Shown here piece after piece: positions 43,001 through 48,315 of a DNA stretch of 64,000 nt. The stretch spans positions 208,167,242 to 208,231,241 of the forward strand of contig BTPG01000005.1 in assembly GCA_036245525.1 (NCBI GenBank). The letters are read 5' to 3'. Position 1 is the stretch's first letter. Each line of letters starts with the position of its first letter. Under the pieces are notes generated by a model, which was not told the DNA's origin, did not search any database, and saw only the letters and a list, made by a program, of their open reading frames with translations. The position numbers were made by a program, and so were the translations under genes. This stretch comes from Semisulcospira habei. Taxonomy: Eukaryota > Mollusca > Gastropoda > Semisulcospiridae.

Positions 43001-46000
43001 AACCTGGCCGACAGGGGTACTCCCCAAGACCTAACCTGGCCATATCCAGAGCGACGGAAGGCAAGTCATGGGAGACACCAACCAAGAGAACCCACAGGTA
43101 GTCCAGGGGAATCAAAGGTAGTCCACGGGAACACAGGTAGTCTAACTAGTCCACAAAGTCCACCGGTTATCCACGGGTACTCCAAGGTATCCAAGGCTGA
43201 GAAGGGTGAAACGCCTTGCCACTACAGGCCACACAGGGCAATTAGGTTACGCCCCCTTTTCACACACTGTTATCTGTTAGCCTCTTGCAGCATAAAACTA
43301 TGAACGAAGAACTTTTCTGCCAAAACAAAAAATCCACGCGAAGCACATCACAGGAGAAACATTTTCAGCAATTCTTAAAAAAATTAAGAGTTAGCGTTTT
43401 TCACAACACTCAAATGCACTAAGTACCCCATGACAAAACTGTCGTCTGCAAGCCTGCATACAACCGTGCACATGCCCCAATTAGGCTCCCATGAACACAC
43501 TAGGTCGACTAAAATTACCCAGATTTTGCTCTTTTTCACACCACCTGTCATGCCTTTTGTTGCCCAAAACGCCAAAAAAGGCACACAATTGAAGTTTTAC
43601 ACCCTAACAAAATGGCAAAAAGGGAGGAAATTTTTTTAACTATTTCTGGCGGAAAAGTTACTACATGCACCGGAAGCAATTGCCCTGTGTGGCCTGTAAT
43701 GCGACCAAAACGTTGTCAGCTGCAATCAAAACTTTATCACTGATAACCGTACCCTATAAGAAGATACACTGCCAAGTTTCAGACATGAATGGCTGATGGT
43801 TTTAAAGCTGCACCAAAATTACTACCTGCACCCCTTGGTGCCCGGAGTACCATTCGCTCCTGCGGCTGACTGTCAACACCACACATGTAAAGATCCAAAA
43901 AGAAACACTTATGTTCAAGCTAGCAACCCTATATTTTGCAAACAAGCAGACACACATGTTACGCATTCAAAACAACCAGCAACTACAATTTTCAACAGTT
44001 GGTTAGTTTTGGGCAATTTATTTGCTATACTACCCCCCCCCCCCCCCAAGCAGGAACCATTTTGACAGTTTTTTCAACTTTGAACCCAACTGGACAACAT
44101 AGAAAAGCCCTTGCACTGTTTAAAAAAAATTCAGCAAAGTGCCTAGCCACAACTAGTCTGCATGAGGTGTCATTTCTTTTATTCCCTCCTTCCAGCTTTA
44201 AACAAGCCTTAAGATACTGAAGGCAACTGAAGCCATGTTCCCCACTTTTTTCTGAAAATGAACCACCAGCCAACATGCTTTTTCTTGCAAACAGCTACAA
44301 ATCCTTGTACCAGCCAACTCAAGGGACCAAGGTGCTTCTCTGACTTTGACTACTTTGCATGGCAAAGCAGCAGAATGCGTTAAATAGTGTAAAATGCTTG
44401 AAAAAGTAGCAAAAATTGGACGTAAACGCGTGCGCGCATTGGGGGAGGGGGGGGTGCGAGAGGGGGGGGGGGTAATGCTTTGGGTTAGTATTATTAGGGT
44501 AAGCATAGTGGAGTTTAGGATTAGGGTTAACATAGTGTTAGGATCTGGGTTAGCATAGTAAGGTTAGGCTTACCATGACTGAGGGATATTGGTGAGGGAT
44601 ATTGGGGGGGGGGGGGGGGTGGTGGAAATGTGTGGAATGGATTTTTAGGCATAATAGATATGCTCAGGATACAGCAGGATGATTTGTGTTTGAAAATGGT
44701 GAAGAGATTTCTTACACACTAACTTCTCGATAGTATTTATGACAACCGTGCCTTTTCACCGCACCACACCATCTAAACCGACTTCAGAAACCAGTCAAAA
44801 CAAAATGTTTTGGTGTCACAGCACTGAGGTTTGCAGTTTACAGCATGTTTTCACTAAGATGACTCTCACAAAGCCCCAAATACACTGTGCAGGATAAACG
44901 GGTATGTTTGAATGCAGTCAAAACAAAAGCAAAAAATCGGCCTCCCGACAAAAATCAAATTTAACTAAATTTCATCTAGATCACACCGTAATGACTGTTA
45001 CCTTGTCAGAAGGGTTTTTGAGTGACTACTATGACAGAAAATGTGACCTGGGTTTGTTCCTGTGTGTTTTATAGCCCTTTCTTCCCCCTTCGCACAAATA
45101 TGCACCATTTCGCCACTATAATCCTTATACAGCTAAATAAAGCTATCTCAATGGCATCAAAAGTGCCAACATGGCCTAAAAACACCTGATATCAGCATAA
45201 AAAGCAAAAAATGTCGATTTTTTGGCACAATCTCCTTCCAAACGCCAATTGTAGAAAAATTCACTCTGCCTTTACAGGCCACACAGGCGGAGCACATCAC
45301 AGACGACAGTTTTGTCATGGGGTACTTAGTGCATTTGAGTGTTGTGAAAAACGCTAACTCTTAATTTTTTTAAGAATTGCTGAAAATGTTTCTCCTGTGA
45401 TGTGCTCCGCGTGGATTTTTTGTTTTGGCAGAAAAGTTCTTCGTTCATAGTTTTATGCTGCAAGAGGCTAACAGATAACAGTGTGTGAAAAGGGGGCGTA
45501 ACCTAATTGCCCTGTGTGGCCACACAAGGGATTCTTAGGCTGAAATCGGCAAGCTAAGTGTACCTTCCGTATAGTAATGCCATCGGTAATGTTTTTTTCG
45601 AGGAAACAAAGCTCAAATTACAGGGCCAAACTGGCTCTAAAATATAAAAGATAATCTCCATCACATTATAGTAGCATGTCTACAAAAATCGGACTATAAA
45701 TCTAGTAAAATTTTCAGTGCATCACCTTCAAGCGCCAACGCTATTCTCGCACCACCCTTAAATTGTCATGGTCGACTCCCAATGTGTCGTAGCGTTCAGG
45801 GGCTGAAAGGTTTAACTTTTAAACTCCCAGAACTAAATGACTTCCATTCTGATGAATGAAAGTCATTTAGTTCTGAGAGTTTTGAGTTTAACCTATTGCA
45901 ACTGTGACTCACTTTTCTTGCAGGATGTTCTGGACATCGGAGGTGAGATCCTGAATCTGCTTGTTCTTCTCATCCACTTCCTTCTTCAGCTCCCTCACAC

Positions 46001-46648
46001 GGCACAACGACTAAAAAAACACAAATTACATGGTTACCAGGGCTCCATTTCATTATAAAGTGAAGGCATGCACATCCAAACACTGGGCAATTGAGTCTGA
46101 TATCTACAATACTTATGTCTCCATACTGCTACAGCCTTTCATGACCCAACCGAACCGTTCTGCCATTTGATCTTTTGTTGATGAAAGGATAAATTTTAAT
46201 GGATTGTGAAGACGATGATACTGTTCAAGCATGTGTCACACATCAACCTGCTGTTGTCTTAATCTGGAAACCTCTGAAGCAAATCAACATGATTCAATTG
46301 TACTTGAAGACTTCATTTTCAATCCCTTCAGGTTAACTCTTTGGCTATCAGTAGTACTTTATGTCACAATGATTCCTGCAGGAATCATCGCAACACAAAG
46401 TGCTATGGACAGCTAAAGGGTTAAACATGGGAGTTATGTAAGATGCATAAAATACACCTGGAGATTTACAGACCCTGCAAACTGCTGTAAGAACACTTGT
46501 AACAGTGATGCAGAACAATGACCGCAACATACAAAACGTATACACATAATCAGCTGCAAAGCACATAAGGAAACTTACAGAAAAAAATTTCTCTGCCTCC
46601 AGTTTTTCTGTGACGTCTCCCATCAGCAGCTCCTTCGCGAAAAGCTCG
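24815..46648 (-). CDS. ROCK-like coiled coil fused to Syk-like tyrosine kinase (13 exons, partial)
   Basis: The exons, in transcript order, are 46648-46579, 46010-45913, 39612-39426, 38546-38453, 37910-37879, 36459-36331, 35792-35576, 35019-34915, 34308-34211, 33833-33767, 33224-32953, 25838-25698 and 24927-24815. Every junction has AG/GT and compatible phase, giving about 541 codons without a stop. Residues about 1-276 are coiled coil resembling the ROCK C-terminal region. Residues about 290-541 are a tyrosine kinase domain of Syk/ZAP-70 type with P-loop, VAVK lysine, HRDLAARN and DFG. No PH, C1 or SH2 exon was seen. The start and last kinase exon (RP-x-F region) are missing. A cytoplasmic signalling kinase whose coiled coil could dimerise it is an inference. 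Alternatives: two neighbouring genes, or an assembly join. Confidence 0.75.
25698..25838 (-). CDS. Kinase exon 12 (subdomains VIII-IX)
   Basis: [20 protein letters not shown] then [19 protein letters not shown] then SYGAKPYD. 47 codons, phase 0 at both ends. The APE motif that normally follows KWY is CDLE here; only its Glu remains. Confidence 0.88.
25892..26092. mobile_element. Hairpin MITE family 1 copy (intronic)
   Basis: Ends TTAACCCATTACATCC / GAAAAGAGTTAA; hairpin GTTCAAGGGTGGTGCCAGAA with complement, variant AGAATAGC. Confidence 0.8.
26166..26275. mobile_element. Hairpin MITE family 1, half copy
   Basis: Only the left outer end and the start of the left arm (ACCATGATAATTCAAGGATG) remain. 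Confidence 0.6.
26678..27715 (-). pseudogene. Tc1-type transposase, frameshifted
   Basis: The start [20 protein letters not shown] and the helix-turn-helix [15 protein letters not shown] lie near 27,540-27,715. The catalytic core has [11 protein letters not shown] (first Asp), [10 protein letters not shown] (second Asp, near 26,960, in another frame) and [18 protein letters not shown] (third acidic residue region). Stops and at least two frameshifts separate them, so it is inactive. It would have catalysed cut-and-paste transposition into TA. Confidence 0.8.
27840..28270 (-). pseudogene. LINE polyprotein C-terminal region, frameshifted
   Basis: [20 protein letters not shown] is followed, in another frame, by a C2H2-like finger ([16 protein letters not shown] ... 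H near 27,860-27,930). This is the usual C-terminal layout of these LINEs. Frameshifts near 28,265-28,380 and 28,170 separate it from RT. Confidence 0.7.
28265..29587 (-). CDS. LINE reverse transcriptase, long open frame
   Basis: A 440-codon frame, internal to the LINE polyprotein, covering most of RT. It has [37 protein letters not shown] (catalytic D152), [15 protein letters not shown] and [12 protein letters not shown] (FADD at 273-276). Its C-terminus goes out of frame after [11 protein letters not shown]. The first Met is internal; the true protein begins with the endonuclease upstream. Catalytic residues are intact, but the copy as a whole carries several frameshifts. Confidence 0.85.
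   Translation of the reverse strand: MDEPPTAEETLTAIHQLKSGKAAGIDGIPPEIWKHGGPALHNKLHDLFLCCWEKGTLPKDLRDAVIITLYKNKGEKSACSNYRGITLLSIAGKILARLLLNRLVPAIAEDHLPEGQCGFRANRSTTDMVFVLRQLQEKCREQNKGLYVTFVDLTKAFDTVSRQGMWQILERLGCPPKFLNMIVQLHEDQQGQVRLNSDLSEPFPIRNGVKQGCVLAPTLFTIFFSMMLKQATVDLDDDDAVYIRYRLDGSLFNLRRLQAHTKTLDQLIRELLFADDAALVAHTERALQRITSCFADAAQLFGLEVSLKKTEVLHQPAPKEEHRPPHITIGESELKSVHQFTYLGCIITSDAKLDKELDNRLAKANSAFGRLFKRVWHNQQLKKGTKISVYRAVVLTTLLYGSAANYDFSNTFTSAACVPSSAFTGVTMSPTSRSLNRRKL
29680..31018 (-). pseudogene. LINE AP-like endonuclease, frameshifted
   Basis: From 31,018 the frame reads [20 protein letters not shown] then [17 protein letters not shown] (N and E of the APE active site). A frame change near 30,525 leads to [19 protein letters not shown] and [17 protein letters not shown], which carries the catalytic D-H pair. 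The enzyme would nick target DNA for target-primed reverse transcription. Confidence 0.82.
31919..32118. mobile_element. Hairpin MITE family 1 copy (shortened loop)
   Basis: Ends TTAACCCTTTTAGCCC / GGGCTAAAAGGGTTAA; the inner arm is truncated to GCTTGGCGACTTCACCC. Confidence 0.8.
32328..32542. mobile_element. Hairpin MITE family 1 copy
   Basis: Ends TTAACCCTTTCAGCC / GGCTAAAATGGGTTAA; hairpin AATTCAAGGGTAGTGCCAGA with complement. Confidence 0.85.
32548..32703. repeat. Hairpin family 2 copy
   Basis: GCAAGAGGCATAAGCCCTCA ... GATCTATGCCTCTTGC encloses a CCGCAACTGTGTGG centre. Confidence 0.6.
32738..32943. mobile_element. Hairpin MITE family 1 copy abutting a splice donor
   Basis: Ends TTAACTCATTCAGCCCC / GGGGCAGAATGTGTTAA; its right end is 10 bp from the 3' edge of kinase exon 11. 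Confidence 0.85.
32953..33224 (-). CDS. Kinase exon 11 (subdomains V-VII)
   Basis: [60 protein letters not shown]. The HRDLAARN catalytic loop marks a tyrosine kinase; [13 protein letters not shown] is a Syk/ZAP-70 signature. The single activation-loop tyrosine lies in KDYV. Confidence 0.93.
33398..33610. mobile_element. Hairpin MITE family 1 copy
   Basis: Ends TTAACTCATTTAGTCCC / TTAAATGGGTTA; arms AATTCAAGGATAGTGCCAAA and CTAATCTGGCACTACCCTTG. Confidence 0.85.
33767..33833 (-). CDS. Kinase exon 10 (helix alpha-C)
   Basis: [20 protein letters not shown] then MIG; corresponds to [21 protein letters not shown] of Syk, with the alpha-C Glu present. 67 nt, phase 0 to 1. Confidence 0.9.
34211..34308 (-). 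CDS. Kinase exon 9 (P-loop and VAVK)
   Basis: [20 protein letters not shown] then [13 protein letters not shown]. Glycine-rich loop and ATP-anchoring lysine present. Confidence 0.92.
34332..34541. mobile_element. Hairpin MITE family 1 copy
   Basis: Ends TTAATCCATTTAGCCCC / GGGGTTAAATGGGTTAA; arms AATTCAAGGGTATTGGGGGA and TATGGCACTACCCTTGAATT, partly mismatched. Confidence 0.85.
34619..34798. mobile_element. Hairpin MITE family 1 copy
   Basis: Begins CATCTAGCCCCGATGCCC and ends GGGGTTACGTGGGTTAA; hairpin TAGTGCCAGACTAACTTGGG with complement. Confidence 0.8.
34915..35019 (-). CDS. Kinase exon 8 (pre-kinase linker to LGAG)
   Basis: [20 protein letters not shown] then [15 protein letters not shown]. 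The EENYVDL tyrosine resembles interdomain phospho-sites of Syk-family kinases. Phase 1 entry from exon 7. Confidence 0.85.
35020..35575. other. Intron between ROCK-like and kinase exons
   Basis: 556 bp. It holds a partial copy of the inverted-repeat element seen at 37,194 (35,163-35,260: TTACAAAGTAAAGTAGG) and a C run at 35,511-35,525. No PH- or C1-domain exon is present. Confidence 0.8.
35576..35792 (-). CDS. ROCK-like coiled-coil exon 7
   Basis: [48 protein letters not shown]. Compare ROCK, where LQMELDSKDSEIEQL immediately precedes the PH domain. Ends in phase 1. Confidence 0.88.
36190..36310. repeat. Hairpin family 2 copy
   Basis: TATAGACCCTCATGAGCTC ... GGCTCATGAGGGTCTGTAT inverted repeat in the intron. 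Confidence 0.6.
36331..36459 (-). CDS. ROCK-like exon 6 (end of Rho-binding region)
   Basis: [20 protein letters not shown] then [25 protein letters not shown] parallels KLAEIMNRKD at the end of the ROCK Rho-binding domain, and ERKSKEN parallels the following RKKEKEN. 43 codons, phase 0. Confidence 0.85.
36640..36850. mobile_element. Hairpin MITE family 1 copy
   Basis: Ends TTAACCCTCTTAGCCCC / GGCTAAAAGGTTTA; near-perfect hairpin around GATGAGCTTGGCGCC. Confidence 0.85.
36989..37056. repeat. (CA)n microsatellite
   Basis: Pure CA repeat of about 65 bp. Confidence 0.97.
37085..37165. repeat. Short palindromic repeat
   Basis: TTAACTCTGGCTGTCAGCAG ... GTGATTCCTGCTTGAATCAC ... CAACAGCCAAAGG, inverted arms; relatives at 46,333-46,424 and 31,855-31,920. 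Confidence 0.5.
37194..37860. mobile_element. Non-autonomous element with ~120-bp terminal inverted repeats
   Basis: TTACAAAGTAAAGTAGGTTA at the left is the inverse of TAACCTACTTTACTTTGTAA near 37,818. Homology between ends continues for about 120 bp. AGAGAATTGAACG flanks the insert on both sides (about 37,181 and 37,861). C runs at 37,349-37,382 lie inside. A partial relative occurs at 35,163-35,260. Confidence 0.7.
37879..37910 (-). CDS. ROCK-like coiled-coil exon 5 (micro-exon)
   Basis: 32 nt encoding (E)[10 protein letters not shown], resembling LLTERTLKTQ before the IMNRK motif in ROCK. Acceptor TTTTCTAG, donor GTAAAC. Confidence 0.7.
38215..38397. mobile_element. Hairpin family 2, complete copy
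   Basis: Outer ends CCCGTTCAGCGCTGA / GGCACTGAACGGGCT and inner palindrome GCAAGAGGTATAGATCCACA ... GTATCTATGCCTCTTGC. About 180 bp, MITE-like. Confidence 0.65.
38453..38546 (-). CDS. ROCK-like coiled-coil exon 4
   Basis: [20 protein letters not shown] then [11 protein letters not shown], like EKEELNNKLKD of ROCK. Phase 0 to 1. Confidence 0.82.
38547..39425. other. Intron with small repeats
   Basis: It holds a G run (38,629-38,638), a degraded hairpin MITE (39,078-39,155) and a four-copy tandem repeat. Confidence 0.7.
39137..39366. repeat. Four-copy 57-bp tandem repeat
   Basis: Units of TACCCTTTAGCTCTCATTCC, TGCTTCACTCTAGCACTCTC and ATAGACGATCGTTATTC, almost identical. The first unit starts inside the right arm of a degraded hairpin MITE (39,078-39,155). 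Confidence 0.9.
39426..39612 (-). CDS. ROCK-like coiled-coil exon 3
   Basis: [60 protein letters not shown]. Corresponds closely to ROCK SEQLARSIAEEQYSDLEKEK...KELEIKEMMARHKQEL. The best evidence for ROCK ancestry. Confidence 0.92.
39729..40090. repeat. Element C 3' terminus and internal complementary region
   Basis: Inverted arms with TATTTTTTCGAAAAATAC enclose a loop whose start (GAAGGTACACTTAACTTGCC) is complementary to the right end at 45,560. The right arm leads into TGTTTCTTCATAAACC, matching the inverse of the right end. Confidence 0.82.
40125..41015 (-). pseudogene. DIRS tyrosine recombinase, N-terminally truncated (element C)
   Basis: A 296-codon frame whose catalytic domain is intact: SRVSELHAL (Arg), RAHEVRAV (His-x-x-Arg), [18 protein letters not shown] (Trp and nucleophilic Tyr). 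Upstream core-binding sequence (TRRVYEAKW near 41,130, LLWLF in another frame) is separated by frameshifts. The C-terminus extends past that of B ([20 protein letters not shown]). Probably inactive for lack of the N-terminal domain, although catalytic residues survive. Confidence 0.8.
41128..41770 (-). pseudogene. DIRS RNase H end and post-RNase H block (element C)
   Basis: [20 protein letters not shown] and THTEW-like residues (41,640-41,760) are followed after a frameshift by [20 protein letters not shown] and [20 protein letters not shown]. Matches B. The RT palm upstream is missing: 41,770-42,850 is too short and has no YxDD. Confidence 0.8.
42040..42200. repeat. ~55-bp tandem repeat in element C
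   Basis: Three copies of an ACCTGTGCTGTAGACAGG, CTGAGTCCCGCTGGTCTC unit. In position and motif (LPRAWF/LSQEPG-like reading) they resemble the repeated stretch at the start of Gag in element B. Confidence 0.7.
42700..42860 (-). pseudogene. Cys-rich DIRS ORF remnant (element C)
   Basis: One minus-strand frame reads [20 protein letters not shown] then [15 protein letters not shown] and [11 protein letters not shown]. Same Cys/His and W pattern as in elements A and B, here with every cysteine retained. Confidence 0.6.
42861..43220. other. Element C 5' leader
   Basis: Non-coding; contains repeated GGTAGTCCA/GGTATCCA motifs near 43,090-43,190, similar to the leader fragment at 20,400-20,480. Confidence 0.5.
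43221..45525. mobile_element. 2.3-kb element with ~228-bp inverted repeats (composite)
   Basis: 43,221-43,450 (GGCCACACAGGGCAATTAGG onward) is the near-perfect inverse of 45,298-45,525. A second GGCC-bounded edge lies inside on each side (AATTGCCCTGTGTGGCC ending about 43,695; GGCCACACAGG starting about 45,279), so two smaller units seem to bracket a 1.6-kb centre. The centre has only poly-C/poly-G tracts and no transposase frame. Target-site duplication unclear. Confidence 0.7.
45540..45608. repeat. Element C 5' inverted terminus
   Basis: CTGAAATCGGCAAGCTAAGT, GTACCTTCCGTATAGTAATG and CCATCGGTAATG; inverse of the left loop start at 39,775-39,835. Confidence 0.85.
45720..45814. mobile_element. 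Hairpin MITE family 1, right half
   Basis: CGCCAACGCTATTCTCGCAC through TTGTCATGGTCGACTCCC to GGGGCTGAAAGGTTTAA. The left half is missing. Confidence 0.6.
45913..46010 (-). CDS. ROCK-like coiled-coil exon 2
   Basis: [20 protein letters not shown] then [13 protein letters not shown], like LYKTQVKELKEE-EEKN of ROCK. Phase 0 to 2. Confidence 0.85.
46333..46424. repeat. Short palindromic repeat
   Basis: TTAACTCTTTGGCTATCAGT ... ATGATTCCTGCAGGAATCAT ... CAGCTAAAGGGTTAA. Outer arms and a perfect central palindrome. Confidence 0.65.
46579..46648 (-). CDS. ROCK-like coiled-coil exon 1 (most 5' exon found)
   Basis: [20 protein letters not shown] then FFS, matching ROCK sequence before LYKTQ. It starts in phase (one base of a codon from an upstream exon that I could not locate). 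Upstream exons, including any ROCK Ser/Thr kinase domain, are not visible up to 64,000. Confidence 0.8.
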
Positions 46649-46707
46649 CTGTGAGAACGAGGGAAAACAGGGGTGTTAAGTTTATCTCCACTCAATAATA
46701 GTAACAG

Positions 46708-46850
<143 letters not shown>

Positions 46851-47028
46851 AAATACAAGAAAAACAACAAAATAAAAACACCTCAGAGTTCCTCCTGATT
46901 CTAATGATGTTGCATCTCTTTTGCTTGTCTGTGTACAAATGCATGTGTGCTGGCTGTGTCATTTTCAACTTCACGGCCATAGAGGTGTAAGTTCCAAAAC
47001 TGCACATCGACGCACATTTTTTAAAAAC

Positions 47029-47236
47029 TGATTCAGCCCGATGGCCGTATTTCCCGTATTTTGGAGGCGTCATCTAACGACTATGCACCAATTGCAGGAG
47101 ATGGGTCGACTATGATAATTCAAGGGCAGTGCCATATTAGCTTGGCGCCCATAGGCGCCAAGCTAATCTGGCACTACCCTTGAATTATCATGGTCGACCC
47201 ATCTCCTGCTGTAGTGCGTCAGGGCTGAATGGGTTG
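47029..47236. mobile_element. Hairpin MITE family 1 copy
   Basis: Ends GATTCAGCCCGATGGCC / GGGCTGAATGGGTTGAA; hairpin with GCTTGGCGCC centre, arms differing at a few positions. Confidence 0.85.
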
Positions 47237-47284
47237 AAGGACACAAGCATGTATTGGTCTCTGATTTAGGAATTAGAGCTCATA

Positions 47285-47391
47285 AACCCTTCACTGCCAA
47301 GAAACAATGAACACCACCAACCTGCAAGAGACACAGATCCTCATGCGCCCCCGCAGTTGCAGGGGTTCATGAGGACCTATGCCTCTTGCGG
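47285..47391. repeat. Hairpin family 2 copy, split by a SINE
   Basis: AACCCTTCACTGCCAAG, then GCAAGAGACACAGATCCTCA ... GAGGACCTATGCCTCTTGC. The remainder (CTCGCTGACCCCACTTTGTG) resumes at 47,570. Confidence 0.6.
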
Positions 47392-47560
47392 GGAGCTGGT
47401 TGGCTCGGAGGTAGAGTGTTGGTCTCTCGACCGAAAGGTCCCGGGTTCGAATCCAGCTTGGGTCAAAATTTGTTCAAACCCCATTTCAGGGCCCTGTCTT
47501 TGAAACCACCTTCGTGGTGGACAAAAGACGTTAAGCCCTATGCAAACGTTGAACGTTTTC
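47392..47560 (+). mobile_element. tRNA-derived SINE
   Basis: The head GGTTGGCTCGGAGGTAGAGT has an A-box-like segment, and GGGTTCGAATCC is a consensus B box (RNA polymerase III). The body ends GACGTTAAGCCCTATGC. CTATGCCTCTTGC / CTATGCCTCTCGC flanks are a 13-bp target-site duplication. Not a functional tRNA: no matching acceptor stem is evident. Confidence 0.8.
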
Positions 47561-47749
47561 TATGCCTCTCGCTGACCCCACTTTGTGTCCAAGTTGCTTG
47601 GATGGATTGGGCTCTTGGGTGTTGAATTAACAAAGATGTCAAGATGGCAGTAGAGGGGTGAAGAGCCGGCGGTCCAAATTCACACGATTATTTTTAACCT
47701 TATGGCCTAGAACTGTCAGATCCAAAAACACAGACCAAAAGGTTTTATT

Positions 47750-48315
47750 TTCATGTGAAATTGCTTTCTGAACAAATATCATTTATAATATGGAAATGCT
47801 TTCTAAACACATTTGTAACTGTTTTATGTGGCCCTGTGCCGTTCAACATAGTTTAAAAGACAAACAAATGTTCCGTTTATTAAGGAAGAAATTGCTGCCT
47901 TGCAGCTTCTCAGTGTAGGGGTTCTTCAGCCAATAGCGTGTGATGGCAAAACGATGCGTTGTGCCCTCTAATGCTCATCATTTTTTAATATGGAAATGAT
48001 TCATTAACACATTCATAACTGTTTTATATGGCCCTATGCCGTCCATCAGAGGTTAAGAGACCAAATATATCATAAAGACTGGCCGCCAAGCGGATTCTCA
48101 GACAGTGTAGGAGTGTTTCAGCCAATACCATTTGATGGCAAAACGATGCGTTGTGCCCTCTATTGTCTATTATTTTCGTATAAGCAAATGCTTTTTAAAC
48201 ACATTCATACCTGTTTTATATGGCCCTATGCCGTCCATCATAGGTTAAGAGACCAAAAATATCGTAAGGACTGCCCACCTAGTGGCTATTCAGACAGTGT
48301 AGGGGTGCTTCCGCC
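47750..48315. repeat. ~185-bp satellite array, segment 1
   Basis: Three monomers. Each contains TTCAGCCAATACCGTYTGAT, GGCAAAACGATGCGTTGTGC, CATTCATAACTGTTTTATAT, GGCCCTATGCCGTCCATCAT and TTCTCAGACAGTGTAGGGGT. Further segments lie at 50,666-50,921, 58,398-58,620 and 58,926-59,250. Confidence 0.85.

Larger units (their letters stand above)
39729..45608 (-). mobile_element. DIRS-type retroelement C, internally deleted, within an intron
   Basis: Left end near ATATGTATTTTTCTC, right end GAGGAAACA. The internal complementary region (about 39,998-40,090) joins their complements. The left loop has the same orientation as in element B. It carries a recombinase and post-RNase H pieces, but the RT palm and most of Gag are deleted, and a 2.3-kb inverted-repeat element sits in its 5' region. 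It fills nearly all of the 6.3-kb intron between exons 2 and 3 of the kinase gene, in the gene's transcriptional orientation. Confidence 0.87.

Noticed and set aside
47395..47468. Functional tRNA gene
   Set aside because: A and B boxes are present, but the segment continues into a SINE body and is flanked by a target-site duplication; no acceptor stem is evident.
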